A stretch of DNA of 64,000 nucleotides, taken from contig CAJAIA010000020.1 of the NCBI GenBank assembly GCA_903939735.1, positions 1-64,000 on the forward strand. Reading direction: 5' to 3'. The translations under genes were made by a program, and so were the position numbers. Source of the DNA: an uncultured Ignavibacteria bacterium (GTDB lineage: Bacteria > Bacteroidota > Ignavibacteria > Kapaibacteriales > Kapaibacteriaceae). Under the pieces are notes generated by a model. That model did not search any database. It saw only the letters and a list, made by a program, of their open reading frames with translations, and had not been told where the DNA came from. Positions 1 to 9,764 of this stretch are shown piece after piece; the stretch's first letter is position 1; each line of letters opens with the position of its first letter.

Positions 1-36
1 AGAATAAATCGGCCCATGTGTAGCCCTTTGAAGAGT

Positions 37-60
37 TTTGGCTTACGGTTTGGCTTACGG
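37..60. repeat. 12-bp tandem duplication
   Basis: TTTGGCTTACGG occurs twice in immediate succession (37-48 and 49-60), followed by TTTT. It lies in non-coding sequence at the window edge. No function can be assigned. Confidence 0.7.
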
Positions 61-208
61 TTTTCGAGTTGATCTCTGCATATCGCGGCAACCTTCCCGA
101 TGCGTAAAGTCAACGTATTCCCTTTGTTTTCATTGTGTTACTAATACTCTGGATATCTCAGGATTTCTCCACATATCATAATGTTCAAGTCCTGCCCCCG
201 CTACAAAC

Positions 209-241
209 AAAGCCCTTGTATCATTCGATGCAAGGGCTTTT
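209..241. terminator. Perfect 10-bp hairpin, terminator-like
   Basis: AAAGCCCTTG (209-218) pairs perfectly with CAAGGGCTTT (231-240) around a 12-nt loop. The 3' arm runs into TTTT on the + strand. On the - strand the hairpin is followed by a T-rich stretch, so it could act in either direction. The gene it would terminate lies outside the window or was not recognised. Apart from this hairpin and the repeats at 37-60 and 442-473, I see nothing convincing in 1-510. Confidence 0.55.
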
Positions 242-441
242 GGCATTGTAGCAAATGGGCTCCCACATAGGGGCGCTCCTACCACAACGTTCGTACGGGC
301 GGGGCTATGTGGTCTAAAGCGGTCAATCGTGCACGCCTGCTGGGGTCTCAGCAGCGCAGTGCTTTTCACTCAACGACCGGCACTCTTGAACACCACCGAT
401 AAAAAATCATTGGTTGAACCACAAACAAGTATGTAGGATAT

Positions 442-473
442 TGAGACGCTGAGATGCTGAGACTTTGAGATAA
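442..473. repeat. Four degenerate 8-bp tandem repeats
   Basis: Four consecutive octamers fit TGAGAYNN: TGAGACGC, TGAGATGC, TGAGACTT and TGAGATAA. They end 37 bp before the ATG of the first gene. They may be a regulatory repeat or a simple slippage product. Confidence 0.6.
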
Positions 474-510
474 TGATACATCTACGGTAGAGAGCTTTAG
501 ATTGGATTCT

Positions 511-1992
511 ATGAAAACAACAACGCGTGCTGTTGCATGCAGACGAGCACTCTTGTCCTACGTCTTGCTGATTCTCACGCTATTCTCTTTCGGCGCTCTG
601 CAAGCACAGACCCTCCCCGTGGTAGGAAGGGTGCTGTGGCGGGTGCCTTTCTTGAATGGCAACCCTACTGGAGCAATCGCCTACGCTCCGTCAGCCGATC
701 TTGTCTTCGCGGGTGCACAACGCGGTGAGATCTACGTCGTACGAGGTACAAGCGGCGAGTCCATTGACACAATCTCGATCGACACGTGGAGACTCACTCC
801 AGATGGGATCCCGCTTGACAACCCCTGCGACCTCGCCTGCTCGCGCGATGGCCGTGTGATCGCCGTCACCGTGCGCAACGACGACGTCAGCAAGGTTGTG
901 GTGCTCGAGTACCCTTCCAAGCGCATCCTGCGCGACAGCTTGTACATCAGCAGGTTGAGCAACGAGTATATCATATATCGAATCACCGTCTCACCCTCGG
1001 GACGCTACGTAACCGTGCCGGATGCCGGTACCAGTCAGGTTTCGTTCAATGGCATGCGTCTCTTCGACCTTGAAGCGGGTACCTCGTGTATCATCTCGAA
1101 CGGCTCGGCAGTGTTCGGCAAGGTGGACTTTGATGATGCAGAGCGATACATGGTGTTCACAACGATAGGAACCGTGGGTTCTGATCCGCAGGAGTATCGC
1201 AACTGCATTTCGCTTGCCGACCTCTCAACGTTCCCCCCTACGGTACGAAACCTCAATGACTATGGCCGTGGCAGCATCTCGGCCGACGGACGGTACATCA
1301 TGGTCTCCGGCGCAGGCATCGGTACGGACCCCATCACTTCGGCCCCTATCACCCTGCCCCGTGCCAGCGTGTACGAGCGAGCAACGGACTCGTTGATATG
1401 GAGAGTGAACGGGAAGAGCGGCAGTGGTGCAATCGACTTTGTCCAGCACCAGTGGTCCAAGGATGCACGGCGGCTGTTCATCATGCTGCGATCGACCAAG
1501 GTTCCCGAGGACTGGGTCCGTCGCGGGGTGTTCTACCGTGTTGGCGACTCGCTTCCCTATGCTCGTCCATGTGACTCGTGCTATTACAACGGCAGCTACA
1601 CCTATACCAACTACGGTACTGTCGGCAATGCCGATCTCGACGTCACGTTTGCGAATGCGTTCGTTACAGGCGGTCTTGTTGCGATCTCGATGACACCCAC
1701 GACATCTGTCGCGGACATCGGCACTCCCGACGTACCAGTTGTCTACCCCAATCCGTCTACCGGCGAGGTGCGTGTGCGTTGCAGCACGTCGGCGCTTGTT
1801 CGTGGGTGGGGACTGGCCACCATCAACGGTCAGGACGTAGCTAGGGGCACGTTCGCAGCAACCGACGCACAACCCACCGACGGGTCCTATGTAGTCCGTA
1901 TCGGCACCGATGTGCCCACCGGCGTCTACTTCCTCACCCTTTATGGCGAACAAGGCACAGCGCTGTGCACGCAGAAAGTGGTGCGGCAATGA
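511..1992 (+). CDS. Secreted beta-propeller-like protein with T9SS C-terminal sorting domain
   Basis: A 493-aa exported protein. The N-terminus is a signal peptide (basic n-region, hydrophobic core around residues 15-30, cleavage near ALQAQ). The middle resembles WD40/quinoprotein-type propeller repeats (for example SRDGRVIAV, SPSGRYVTV, SADGRYIMV). Residues ~411-493 form a type A type IX secretion sorting domain: VYPNPSTGEVRV, then a GVYFLTL strand and a terminal basic residue. It is therefore predicted to cross the outer membrane by T9SS and be surface-attached or released. The start is ATG 511; an upstream in-frame TTG at 502 would only add three residues. No Shine-Dalgarno is visible. Its biological role is unknown. 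Confidence 0.85.
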   Translation: MKTTTRAVACRRALLSYVLLILTLFSFGALQAQTLPVVGRVLWRVPFLNGNPTGAIAYAPSADLVFAGAQRGEIYVVRGTSGESIDTISIDTWRLTPDGIPLDNPCDLACSRDGRVIAVTVRNDDVSKVVVLEYPSKRILRDSLYISRLSNEYIIYRITVSPSGRYVTVPDAGTSQVSFNGMRLFDLEAGTSCIISNGSAVFGKVDFDDAERYMVFTTIGTVGSDPQEYRNCISLADLSTFPPTVRNLNDYGRGSISADGRYIMVSGAGIGTDPITSAPITLPRASVYERATDSLIWRVNGKSGSGAIDFVQHQWSKDARRLFIMLRSTKVPEDWVRRGVFYRVGDSLPYARPCDSCYYNGSYTYTNYGTVGNADLDVTFANAFVTGGLVAISMTPTTSVADIGTPDVPVVYPNPSTGEVRVRCSTSALVRGWGLATINGQDVARGTFAATDAQPTDGSYVVRIGTDVPTGVYFLTLYGEQGTALCTQKVVRQ

Positions 1993-2168
1993 AAGCGCTC
2001 ATCGTTGGAGTATGCCTGCTGGTGATTTCGAGTGCTCAGCAGCTGGCGTGTCGATCAGTGCCTACAATTCAATCGGTGGAAGCATCAACCATAGAATCAC
2101 GCCCTCAAACTGACTCGTTAGAAGCCGCCGTATCTTCGTGCCATGGCTCGCATGAACGAACACACTGA
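1989..2168 (+). CDS. Possible small exported peptide overlapping ruvB
   Basis: A 59-aa reading frame whose ATG overlaps the stop of the preceding gene (ATGA). It starts with a short basic/hydrophobic segment ([18 protein letters not shown]) that could be a signal peptide with a poor lipobox (QLAC). It runs 26 bp into ruvB and contains the putative ruvB -7 box at 2131. Translational coupling favours a real gene. The overlap with a promoter and the lack of any recognisable family argue against it. It could be just read-through after the T9SS gene. Confidence 0.3.
   Translation: MKALIVGVCLLVISSAQQLACRSVPTIQSVEASTIESRPQTDSLEAAVSSCHGSHERTH
2131..2138 (+). promoter_or_regulatory. -7 box of ruvB
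   Basis: TATCTTCG lies 4 nt before the ruvB ATG. It matches the Bacteroidota -7 element TAnnTTTG except for one base. The predicted transcription start is at or next to the start codon. Confidence 0.5.
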
Positions 2169-3180
2169 TCCGCAGCATCGCAGCGACGAGGACGTTGAAT
2201 CCGCGTTGCGTCCGCAGGCATTCGACGACTTTACGGGACAACCCAAGATCGTCGAGAACTTGCGGATCTTCATTGCGGCTGCGCGTGGTCGCGGAGAGCC
2301 CCTTGATCACGTCCTCCTGACCGGGCCTCCGGGCCTTGGGAAGACAACGCTCTCGCACATCATTGCGCGCGAGATGCAGGCACAGATCAAGATCACGTCG
2401 GGTCCGGTTCTCGAAAAGCCGGGCGATCTTGCAGGCTTGCTGACAAGTCTTGACGAAGGTGATATTCTCTTCATCGATGAGATTCACCGGTTGTCGCCCG
2501 TTGTGGAAGAGTACTTGTACTCTGCGATGGAAGACTTCCGCCTCGATATCATGATCGACTCGGGTCCGGCTGCACGCTCAATCCAACTCGCCGTACCGCG
2601 CTTTACACTCGTTGGTGCAACCACACGCCAGGGTCTGCTCACAGCGCCATTACGCTCACGCTTTGGCATCACGAACCGACTCGACTATTACGATGCTGCA
2701 GAGCTCACGCGTGTGATTACTCGAAGTGCCGGCCTGCTCGGCGCGGCCATCGAACCCGCAGGCGCAGAAGAACTTGCACGTCGAGCCCGCGGCACACCGC
2801 GTATCGCCAACCGCTTGCTGCGTCGCACGCGCGACTTTGCTGATGTTCGCGGCAGTGGCGTGATCACGCTCGACATCGCACGCATGGCGCTGACGGCGCT
2901 CGATGTGGATGAGTTCGGTCTCGACGAAATGGACACGCGCATCATCCTCGCGCTGATCGAAAAATTCTCCGGCGGTCCGGTAGGTGTTACCACCCTCGCC
3001 GTTGCCGTTGGCGAAGAAGCCGGCACACTTGAAGAAGTCTATGAGCCATTCCTGATTCAACAGGGATTTCTCCAACGAACTCCGCGCGGACGGATCGCCA
3101 CACCGCTCGCGTATCGACATGTTGGCATCAACATTCCTTCATCACACCCTACCCTGTTCTCAGGAGATTCACCACCATGA
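2143..3180 (+). CDS. ruvB: Holliday junction branch-migration helicase RuvB
   Basis: A 345-aa AAA+ ATPase that drives branch migration of Holliday junctions together with RuvA and RuvC. Visible motifs: Walker [10 protein letters not shown] (61-69), Walker B LFIDEIHR (109-116), sensor 1 LVGATTR (156-162), arginine finger RSRFG (171-175), and a C-terminal winged helix ending with [14 protein letters not shown]. Length is normal for the family. The start at ATG 2143 fits a leaderless promoter; ATG 2155 is an alternative. The stop overlaps the start of the following VOC gene (ATGA). ruvA and ruvC are not in the window. Confidence 0.97.
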   Translation: MARMNEHTDPQHRSDEDVESALRPQAFDDFTGQPKIVENLRIFIAAARGRGEPLDHVLLTGPPGLGKTTLSHIIAREMQAQIKITSGPVLEKPGDLAGLLTSLDEGDILFIDEIHRLSPVVEEYLYSAMEDFRLDIMIDSGPAARSIQLAVPRFTLVGATTRQGLLTAPLRSRFGITNRLDYYDAAELTRVITRSAGLLGAAIEPAGAEELARRARGTPRIANRLLRRTRDFADVRGSGVITLDIARMALTALDVDEFGLDEMDTRIILALIEKFSGGPVGVTTLAVAVGEEAGTLEEVYEPFLIQQGFLQRTPRGRIATPLAYRHVGINIPSSHPTLFSGDSPP

Positions 3181-4004
3181 TCTTGCGAACGCTCGGTGTC
3201 CTCGTGTGGAGTAGCATCCTCCTCACCGCCGCACCGTCACCCGACTCGACAGATATCGATGTTCCACCGGCTGAACGCGCAGCCTCAATTATCGGTCACC
3301 ACACCCGACTCGTCCTCAGCTCGAAGGACCTCTTACAGTCGATGGCGTGGTGGACACGGATGGGCTTCGCACCGCGCAAGCTTGCGGGCGAACGCGCCGA
3401 CTCGGCGATCACACTCACCGATGGACAGCTCATCATCACGCTCGTGAGCACATCGCAGCCATCACCCATCATCGCATATCGCTGCGCAAACATTAGCCGA
3501 CTCAAGGAACAGCTCGACTCGTTGCTCGTCGGTAACAATGTCGATGTGCAGGGTCCGACCTACCGCGAACTCCGCTTCCGCTCCCCGAACGGCGTCCACG
3601 TGGCTGCGCGTATGGCAGGCGTCGAGCCCGACTTGTCGCCAACGAAGGAGCTCAACCCCCTCTGCGGCGAACTCAAGGAATACAGCATCGGCGTTGCATC
3701 GGTCACACAAGAAAAACAGTGGTGGGCCGACCTCGGCTTTGCACCAACAAAGCAAGCAACGAAGCCGTACCCATTTGTGAACATGGCCGACAAGGCATGC
3801 GAGATCGGCATCCATCAAGACCGCGACATTGCCAACGTTGCCATCACGTACTTCATGCCCGACATGGAGCAACGTATCGATCGCCTGAAGAATGCCGGCA
3901 TGAAACCGGTCGAGGAGATTCCGTCTGCCGACAAGCGCATCGCCAATGCCATCTTTCAATCGCCGGACGGACAGCTGGTGTTCCTCTTCGAGACTCCGAA
4001 GTAA
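3177..4004 (+). CDS. Exported double VOC (glyoxalase/dioxygenase-fold) protein
   Basis: 275 aa, translationally coupled to ruvB by an ATGA overlap. Residues 1-20 look like a signal peptide ([20 protein letters not shown]). Two tandem vicinal-oxygen-chelate modules follow: one near residues 40-145 ([20 protein letters not shown]) and one near 165-273 ([20 protein letters not shown], ending [11 protein letters not shown]). VOC proteins include glyoxalase I, ring-cleaving dioxygenases and antibiotic-binding proteins. The substrate cannot be predicted. A periplasmic location would be less usual for the family. It is probably cotranscribed with ruvB, with no obvious functional link. Confidence 0.75.
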   Translation: MILRTLGVLVWSSILLTAAPSPDSTDIDVPPAERAASIIGHHTRLVLSSKDLLQSMAWWTRMGFAPRKLAGERADSAITLTDGQLIITLVSTSQPSPIIAYRCANISRLKEQLDSLLVGNNVDVQGPTYRELRFRSPNGVHVAARMAGVEPDLSPTKELNPLCGELKEYSIGVASVTQEKQWWADLGFAPTKQATKPYPFVNMADKACEIGIHQDRDIANVAITYFMPDMEQRIDRLKNAGMKPVEEIPSADKRIANAIFQSPDGQLVFLFETPK

Positions 4005-4010
4005 GGTTTC

Positions 4011-4018
4011 TATCTTTG
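4011..4018 (+). promoter_or_regulatory. -7 box of proS
   Basis: TATCTTTG is an exact TAnnTTTG match 4 nt before ATG 4023. A leaderless transcript is predicted. Confidence 0.6.
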
Positions 4019-4022
4019 CCGC

Positions 4023-5489
4023 ATGAGCAAAGACATTACATCGCGCGCCGACGACTATTCCCAATGGTACATCGACCTCGTCCGTAAGGCAGGTCTGGCC
4101 GACTATTCAGCCGTAAAGGGCTGCATGGTGATCAAACCCTATGGCTTCGCCATCTGGGAAAACATGCGCGACACGCTCGATCGCATGTTCAAGGACACCG
4201 GCCACGTGAACGCCTACTTCCCGCTCTTCATCCCGAAGAGCTTCCTGAGCAAGGAAGCAGCGCACGTTGAAGGCTTTGCGAAGGAATGCGCCGTGGTTAC
4301 GCACTACCGTCTGAAGAATGCTGAAGACGGTTCAGGTGTTGTTGTGGACCCTGATGCAAAGCTCGAAGAAGAACTTATCGTACGTCCGACGTCGGAGACG
4401 ATCATCTGGAATACGTATCGCGATTGGATCGACTCCTATCGCGACCTCCCGCTGCTGATCAATCAGTGGGCAAACGTTGTTCGTTGGGAAATGCGCACAC
4501 GTTTGTTCCTCCGCACAGCGGAATTCCTGTGGCAAGAAGGACACACAGCGCACGCAACACGCGACGAAGCGATCGACGAAACGCGCAAGATGCTCGACGT
4601 CTATGCAACGTTTGCCGAAGAGTGGATGGCAATGCCGGTGATCAAGGGCGTTAAGACAGCCAACGAGCGCTTTGCCGGTGCCGAAGACACCTACTGCATC
4701 GAAGCATTGATGCAGGATGGCAAGGCGCTGCAAGCAGGCACATCGCACTTCCTCGGACAGAACTTTGCCAAGGCGTTTGACGTGCAGTTCAACACGAAGG
4801 ACAACACACGTGAGTACGTGTGGGCAACCTCATGGGGCGTCTCAACACGTCTGATGGGCGCACTCGTGATGGCACACTCCGACGACGATGGCTTAGTCAT
4901 CCCACCACGTCTTGCTCCAACGCACGTAGTGATCGTCCCGATCCCAAAGCCAACGCCGGAACTCGTCGAACGCGCAACAGCGATCGCCACCGATCTGCGC
5001 AGCAAGGGCGTGCGCGTGAAGATCGATACCGACGATCAGAACCGTCCAGGCTACAAGTTCGCCGAATACGAAAAGCTCGGTATCCCTGTCCGCCTCGGCC
5101 TGGGTGCACGTGATCTCGAAAACGGCACCATCGAAGTTGCACGTCGCGACACGAAGGAAAAGGCAAGTGTCGATATCACGACGATCACCGATCACATCGT
5201 GAAGCTGCTCGACGATATTCAAGCAAACATGCTCGAACGTGCTCGCGCCTATCGCGACGAGCACATCACACCTGTCGACACATGGGATGAATTTGTTCGC
5301 TTGCTCGATGAAAAAGGGGGCTTCCTCAGCGCTCACTGGGATGGCACGGGCGAAACAGAAGAACTCATCAAGACCGAGACGAAGGCTACGATTCGCTGCA
5401 TCCCACTCAACAACCCACAGGAAGCGGGCACGTGCATCAAGACCGGCAAGCCAAGCACACAGCGCGTGTTGTTCGCACGAGCGTACTGA
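4023..5489 (+). CDS. proS: Prolyl-tRNA synthetase (short, ProS type 3)
   Basis: A 488-aa class II aminoacyl-tRNA synthetase that charges tRNA-Pro. The class II catalytic core includes the motif 2 region ([20 protein letters not shown]) and motif 3 near [16 protein letters not shown]. An anticodon-binding domain starts around [12 protein letters not shown], followed by the C-terminal zinc-binding-like extension ending in RVLFARAY. The C-terminal Tyr and the ~490-aa length, without the INS editing insertion, identify the archaeal/eukaryotic-type ProRS found in many Bacteroidota. It starts at ATG 4023, directly behind an exact -7 box. Confidence 0.96.
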   Translation: MSKDITSRADDYSQWYIDLVRKAGLADYSAVKGCMVIKPYGFAIWENMRDTLDRMFKDTGHVNAYFPLFIPKSFLSKEAAHVEGFAKECAVVTHYRLKNAEDGSGVVVDPDAKLEEELIVRPTSETIIWNTYRDWIDSYRDLPLLINQWANVVRWEMRTRLFLRTAEFLWQEGHTAHATRDEAIDETRKMLDVYATFAEEWMAMPVIKGVKTANERFAGAEDTYCIEALMQDGKALQAGTSHFLGQNFAKAFDVQFNTKDNTREYVWATSWGVSTRLMGALVMAHSDDDGLVIPPRLAPTHVVIVPIPKPTPELVERATAIATDLRSKGVRVKIDTDDQNRPGYKFAEYEKLGIPVRLGLGARDLENGTIEVARRDTKEKASVDITTITDHIVKLLDDIQANMLERARAYRDEHITPVDTWDEFVRLLDEKGGFLSAHWDGTGETEELIKTETKATIRCIPLNNPQEAGTCIKTGKPSTQRVLFARAY

Positions 5490-6379
5490 TCCTCTCGCTC
5501 GTCGTCACGTCGTGCGCGTCGATTCCTCCCCTGCCGTCAACATCAATCCTGTTGGCAGACTTCGACGCGTCGCGTGGGGCAATCACCGCTGTCACGGAAA
5601 TCACACCGCACGCCGGATATAACAACCAGCCTGCGTTCAGTGCTGATGGACGCACGGTGTACTACGTCGATGATGTTAACGGCGCAACCGACATTGTGCG
5701 GTACGACCGCACAAGCGGCGCACGCACGCGTGTGACACAAACACCTGAAGCGGAGTTCTCGCCAACGCCAATGCCGGATGGACGGAGTCTGTCTGCCGTG
5801 CGCGTGGCGCGTCCAACAGCGTCAGGCGAAGCCTACACAGAATCACAACAGCTCTGGCGATACGATATAACCGGACGTGCCATTGCACCCATACTCGGCA
5901 TGCGTCGCATCGGCTATCACTGCTGGATGAGCGATGGCATGGTTGCGGTGTTTGTCGTGGGCGACGAAGAACACAACGTGCCGCACGCTCTCCGCGTTGT
6001 CGAGCTTACATCACGTCAGTCCGTTACCGTTGCATCATCGATCGGACGCACCTTGCGGATGTCGCCACAGAACCGATTGACCTACGTCGATAAAACAGAC
6101 TCCACGCAGTGGATGTTGATGTCGATTACGCAAGGCGAAGAGCGCGGAACATCCGTTCTCGCAATGCCGCGCGGCTCGGAAGATTTCGTCTGGCTTGCAG
6201 ATGGACGCGTACTCATGAGCAGTGCCGACGGGTTGCTGATTGCACAACAGAACGGCACCGCGTGGTCGTACACGCCGGTGTCGGGCGTACTGCCGCTGCG
6301 CGGACGTATAGGACGCATCGCGATGAGTGCCGATGGACGCACGCTTGCAATGGTTGTCACGCGCGAAACCGCGAAGTAA
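5432..6379 (+). CDS. PD40/TolB-like beta-propeller lipoprotein
   Basis: 315 aa. It begins at GTG 5432 inside the end of proS; no later in-frame start leaves a signal sequence. The N-terminus is lipoprotein-like: hydrophobic [11 protein letters not shown] with the lipidated Cys at residue 28. The rest contains WD40-like/PD40 repeats such as [24 protein letters not shown] and [14 protein letters not shown], the fold seen in TolB-type propellers. It is probably anchored in an envelope membrane. It overlaps proS by 58 bp and is followed 9 bp later by a porin-like gene, so the three may be cotranscribed. Confidence 0.75.
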   Translation: MHQDRQAKHTARVVRTSVLILSLVVTSCASIPPLPSTSILLADFDASRGAITAVTEITPHAGYNNQPAFSADGRTVYYVDDVNGATDIVRYDRTSGARTRVTQTPEAEFSPTPMPDGRSLSAVRVARPTASGEAYTESQQLWRYDITGRAIAPILGMRRIGYHCWMSDGMVAVFVVGDEEHNVPHALRVVELTSRQSVTVASSIGRTLRMSPQNRLTYVDKTDSTQWMLMSITQGEERGTSVLAMPRGSEDFVWLADGRVLMSSADGLLIAQQNGTAWSYTPVSGVLPLRGRIGRIAMSADGRTLAMVVTRETAK

Positions 6380-6388
6380 CAGATCTGT

Positions 6389-7504
6389 ATGTTCCACCAC
6401 CTCGTCATCACTGCCATTGCCCTGGCAACCTCGATCACAACACTGCAAGCACGCGATAGCACTGTCGTGACCGCACGCGTGCTATTCGACGCTGCTTACT
6501 CAACGTCGTTCAACGCACCAGCCAATCACCAGCGCGCATTCACGCTGCAGCCATCGCGCAACGATCAATTCGGCATCATGCAAGGCATTGCGGGCGTTGA
6601 GCTGCGCAGCACGCATGTGCGCGGCAAGGTAGCAGCGCAGACAGGGTGGTTTGCCGATGTGTTGTGGACGGGCGCTGATACTGCGTTCCGATGGCTGAGC
6701 GAAGCATGGGTTGGCGTGCGCCTGATAGAAGGCGTGTGGCTCGACGCAGGGGTGTACCCCTCGCACATTGGTGCTGAGTCGATGATTGCTCGCGACAACC
6801 TTGTGCTGTCGCGACTGTACGTTTCCGATGCAACGCCGTATGCCGAAACCGGCTTGTCGCTCACATGGGACGAGTCGGCGTCAACATCAATTGCCGTGCA
6901 TATCCTCAACGGATGGCAACGCATTACAGACAACAATGACGGCATCGCAATTGGTACGCGACTCACGCATCGTCCAACCGACGCCATCACGCTATCGTGG
7001 AGCACCTTTGTTGGAGACGAGCAGCCTCGCGGAGCTGCCCAACAACTTCGCTACTACAGCAACATGTGGATGCAATGGAACGCCACCGACGCACTCACTC
7101 TCGTAGCACTTGCAGACATCGGCGCACAGGAACGGACATTAGTGCAGTATGACATCGTCTGGTATCTCGGCGCTATCGCCGCACTTCGCGTCTCTCCAGC
7201 TCTGCGCATTGCTGGACGCATCGAACACATGCACGACCGGCACAACGTGTTGATTCCAACGCCAACGCAGCAACCGTTCATCTCAACGTCGGCATCCATT
7301 AACGCCGATTACGCATTCGGTGAGAGCCTGCTCCTCCGCGCCGAAGGGCGGATACTACAAGCCCCATACGCGATGTTTCCATCACGTACAGGGCTTCGAA
7401 TGCACGATGCGTTTGTGACCCTTTCGGCGTCGTACGCGTTTCAGCTACCGCTTACTGCTCAGTATACAGCGTCGAGTTATCAACGTAGATCAAGTAATCC
7501 TTGA
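6389..7504 (+). CDS. Outer-membrane beta-barrel protein, BBP2/OmpL-like porin
   Basis: 371 aa with a signal peptide (MFHHLVITAIALATSITTLQA). Alternating aromatic/hydrophobic strands are typical of an outer-membrane barrel. Segments such as EAWVGVRLIEGVWLDAGVYP and SRLYVSDATPYAETGLSLTW resemble the putative beta-barrel porin-2 (OmpL-like) family. It follows the PD40 lipoprotein by 9 bp. Its last ~17 codons overlap the 3' end of the convergent NTF2-like gene by 53 bp, so the extreme C-terminus may be an accidental extension. The transported substrate is unknown. Confidence 0.7.
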   Translation: MFHHLVITAIALATSITTLQARDSTVVTARVLFDAAYSTSFNAPANHQRAFTLQPSRNDQFGIMQGIAGVELRSTHVRGKVAAQTGWFADVLWTGADTAFRWLSEAWVGVRLIEGVWLDAGVYPSHIGAESMIARDNLVLSRLYVSDATPYAETGLSLTWDESASTSIAVHILNGWQRITDNNDGIAIGTRLTHRPTDAITLSWSTFVGDEQPRGAAQQLRYYSNMWMQWNATDALTLVALADIGAQERTLVQYDIVWYLGAIAALRVSPALRIAGRIEHMHDRHNVLIPTPTQQPFISTSASINADYAFGESLLLRAEGRILQAPYAMFPSRTGLRMHDAFVTLSASYAFQLPLTAQYTASSYQRRSSNP

Positions 7505-7814
7505 TCTTGCCGTCGACCATGTTGAAGACGTTTGCGAAGTGAACGCTGAGCGTTGAACCGCTGTGACGCGTGTATGTCACCGTACCTTCTGTCAGCACGA
7601 AACCGTCGCCTTCACGGACGCTGAGGTTCGAGTGCTTGATTGCTGCGATGCTCTGGAACCATCCCTCGAGGAAGTTCACGATGTTCTCCTTACCAACGAC
7701 CGCTGGGTGGTTGGCGAAGCGGAACTGCGCATCGTCTGTGAGGAATGTTCCGAACAGCACGTGGTCCTTGGCGTCAATGCCGTTGAAGAGCACGCTGAAA
7801 TCTGGATTTGGCAT
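7452..7814 (-). CDS. NTF2/SnoaL-like small protein
   Basis: 120 aa starting MPNPDFSVLFNGIDAKDH. A longer reading frame reaches 7919, but its extra residues lack family character. The fold is the cone-shaped NTF2-like/SnoaL-like domain: residues for F-NGIDAKD, FGTFLTDDAQFRFANHP, NIVNFLEGWFQSI and TEGTVTYTRHSGS resemble nuclear transport factor 2 family proteins that bind small hydrophobic ligands or carry out isomerase/hydratase chemistry. No catalytic assignment is possible. A TAGTTTCG box at 7853-7860 on the minus strand could be its -7 element, about 34 nt upstream of the start. It is monocistronic and convergent with the porin. Confidence 0.75.
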   Translation of the reverse strand: MPNPDFSVLFNGIDAKDHVLFGTFLTDDAQFRFANHPAVVGKENIVNFLEGWFQSIAAIKHSNLSVREGDGFVLTEGTVTYTRHSGSTLSVHFANVFNMVDGKIKDYLIYVDNSTLYTEQ

Positions 7815-7944
7815 GTGAGTCTCAGAAATGAGTGGGGAAAGCGTCGAGAACGCGAAACTACGAGTTTTTGTTCCTGATTCCGACCAATTGGTCAATTTCC
7901 CACGAGTTAGCATAGACACATAGCCCGACCGTCCAGTTGCTCCG

Positions 7945-7952
7945 TATCTTTG
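7945..7952 (+). promoter_or_regulatory. -7 box of lepA
   Basis: TATCTTTG, an exact TAnnTTTG match, ends 7 nt before ATG 7960. A 5' leader of only a few nucleotides is predicted. Confidence 0.55.
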
Positions 7953-7959
7953 CCCTCTT

Positions 7960-9759
7960 ATGAAGAACTACCGCAACTTTTGCATCATCGCGCACATTGA
8001 CCACGGGAAGTCCACACTGGCAGACCGATTGCTAGAGCGGACAGGGCGTGTGTCGGCGCGCGAGATGACAATGAATCAGATCCTCGACGACAACCCTCTC
8101 GAGCAAGAGCGTGGCATCACCATCAAGCTGCATGCGATCCAAATGGATTACACAGCTAACGATGGAAACTCCTACAAGCTCAATCTCATCGACACGCCGG
8201 GTCACGTTGACTTTTCCTACGAAGTATCACGCTCCCTGAGCGCATGCGAAGGCGCACTCCTGGTTGTGGATGCAACGCAGGGCGTCGAGGCACAAACGAT
8301 TTCGAATTTGTTCATGGCGATCGAGCAAGGTTTGGAGATCATCCCGGTGATCAACAAGATCGACTTGCCGAGTGCCGTGACGACGATCGAAAGCGTGAAG
8401 CAACAGGTTATCGACCTGATCGGCTGCAAAGAAGAGGACATGATCCTTGCATCTGCGAAGGCAGGCATCGGGATCGATGAAATCCTCGAAACCGTCGTCG
8501 CAAAGATCCCTCCTCCAGCTGGTGATCCGAAGGCACCACTGCGTGCGCTGATCTACGACTCAATCTTTGACGCCTATCGTGGTGTGGTGGTCAACGTGCG
8601 CGTCTTCGATGGCACGATGAAGGAGAAGGACAAGATCCTTTTCATGAACACGAATCAAACGTACGAGCTCGATGAAGTTGGCGTGCTCTACATGCAACGC
8701 AAACGCACTGGAATCCTTGAAGCCGGCAACGTGGGGTACTTCACTGCTGCAATTCGCCGTTTGCAGGACTCCAAGGTGGGCGACACCGTAACGCTTGCGA
8801 GCAATCCGACGACGAACCCTATCGAGGGCTTCCGCGAAGTAAAGCCGATGGTGTTTTCGGGCATCTACCCGGCCGACAGCGACGACTTCGAGGATTTGCG
8901 CGAAGCACTCGGCAAACTGTCGCTCAACGACTCTGCAATTAGCTTCGAACCGGAATCATCTACTGCGCTCGGATTTGGTTTCCGGTGCGGCTTCCTTGGC
9001 TTGCTCCACATGGAGATCGTCCAAGAACGTCTCGAGCGTGAATTCAACCAAGTGATCGTCACCACCGTACCGAACGTACGCTACAAGGTGATCACCACAC
9101 GCGACGAGATCCTCTGGGTCGACAATCCGTCGCAGCTCCCGAACCCAACGCTGATCAAAGAAATCCAAGAGCCATTCATTCGCGCACAGATCATCGCGCC
9201 ATCGGAATACGTTGGCACGATCATGAAGCTCTGTATGGAACGCCGCGGTACAATGCTTGGACAGTCGTATCTGTCGGCAGACCGTGTTGACATGACGTTT
9301 GATTTGCCGCTGGCTGAAGTGGTATTCGACTTCTACGACAAGCTGAAGTCGAACACACGTGGCTATGCATCGCTCGACTACGAATACTCCGACTACAAGC
9401 AGGGCGAACTGGTCCGCATGGACATCCTCCTTAACGGCGAAGCTGTTGATGCGTTGTCATCGATCGTGCACCGTCAGAAGGCGCATGAATGGGGCAAGAA
9501 GCTCTGCGCGAAACTGAAAGAGCTCATCCCACGTCAGATGTTCGAAGTTGCTATTCAAGCTGCCATCGGTTCGAAGGTTGTTGCACGCGAATCGATCAGT
9601 GCAATCCGCAAGAACGTGATCGCCAAGTGCTATGGTGGCGACATTTCGCGGAAGCGCAAGTTGCTCGACAAGCAGAAGGAGGGCAAGAAGCGCATGAAGC
9701 AAGTAGGCAAGGTGGAAATCCCGCAGGAAGCATTCCACGCAGTTCTCTCTATTGATTGA
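7960..9759 (+). CDS. lepA: Elongation factor 4 (LepA), translational GTPase
   Basis: A 599-aa ribosome-associated GTPase implicated in back-translocation and 30S biogenesis. GTPase motifs: G1 AHIDHGKST (11-19), G2 within RGITIK, G3 DTPGHVDF and G4 NKIDLP. Domain II, EF-G-like domains III and V and the LepA-specific C-terminal domain ([19 protein letters not shown]) are all present, at normal family length. Its stop codon lies 5 bp before the ATG of the first signal peptidase. lepA-lepB linkage is a common bacterial arrangement. Confidence 0.98.
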   Translation: MKNYRNFCIIAHIDHGKSTLADRLLERTGRVSAREMTMNQILDDNPLEQERGITIKLHAIQMDYTANDGNSYKLNLIDTPGHVDFSYEVSRSLSACEGALLVVDATQGVEAQTISNLFMAIEQGLEIIPVINKIDLPSAVTTIESVKQQVIDLIGCKEEDMILASAKAGIGIDEILETVVAKIPPPAGDPKAPLRALIYDSIFDAYRGVVVNVRVFDGTMKEKDKILFMNTNQTYELDEVGVLYMQRKRTGILEAGNVGYFTAAIRRLQDSKVGDTVTLASNPTTNPIEGFREVKPMVFSGIYPADSDDFEDLREALGKLSLNDSAISFEPESSTALGFGFRCGFLGLLHMEIVQERLEREFNQVIVTTVPNVRYKVITTRDEILWVDNPSQLPNPTLIKEIQEPFIRAQIIAPSEYVGTIMKLCMERRGTMLGQSYLSADRVDMTFDLPLAEVVFDFYDKLKSNTRGYASLDYEYSDYKQGELVRMDILLNGEAVDALSSIVHRQKAHEWGKKLCAKLKELIPRQMFEVAIQAAIGSKVVARESISAIRKNVIAKCYGGDISRKRKLLDKQKEGKKRMKQVGKVEIPQEAFHAVLSID

Positions 9760-9764
9760 TCGCT

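Noticed and set aside
130-369. 79-codon minus-strand frame before the first gene
   Set aside because: It contains a perfect terminator-like hairpin, has no family resemblance, and shows no promoter or ribosome-binding signal.
1225-1989. 254-codon minus-strand frame opposite the first T9SS protein
   Set aside because: It lies entirely antisense to a protein with a clear signal peptide and sorting domain; the composition is typical of a mirror frame in GC-rich DNA.
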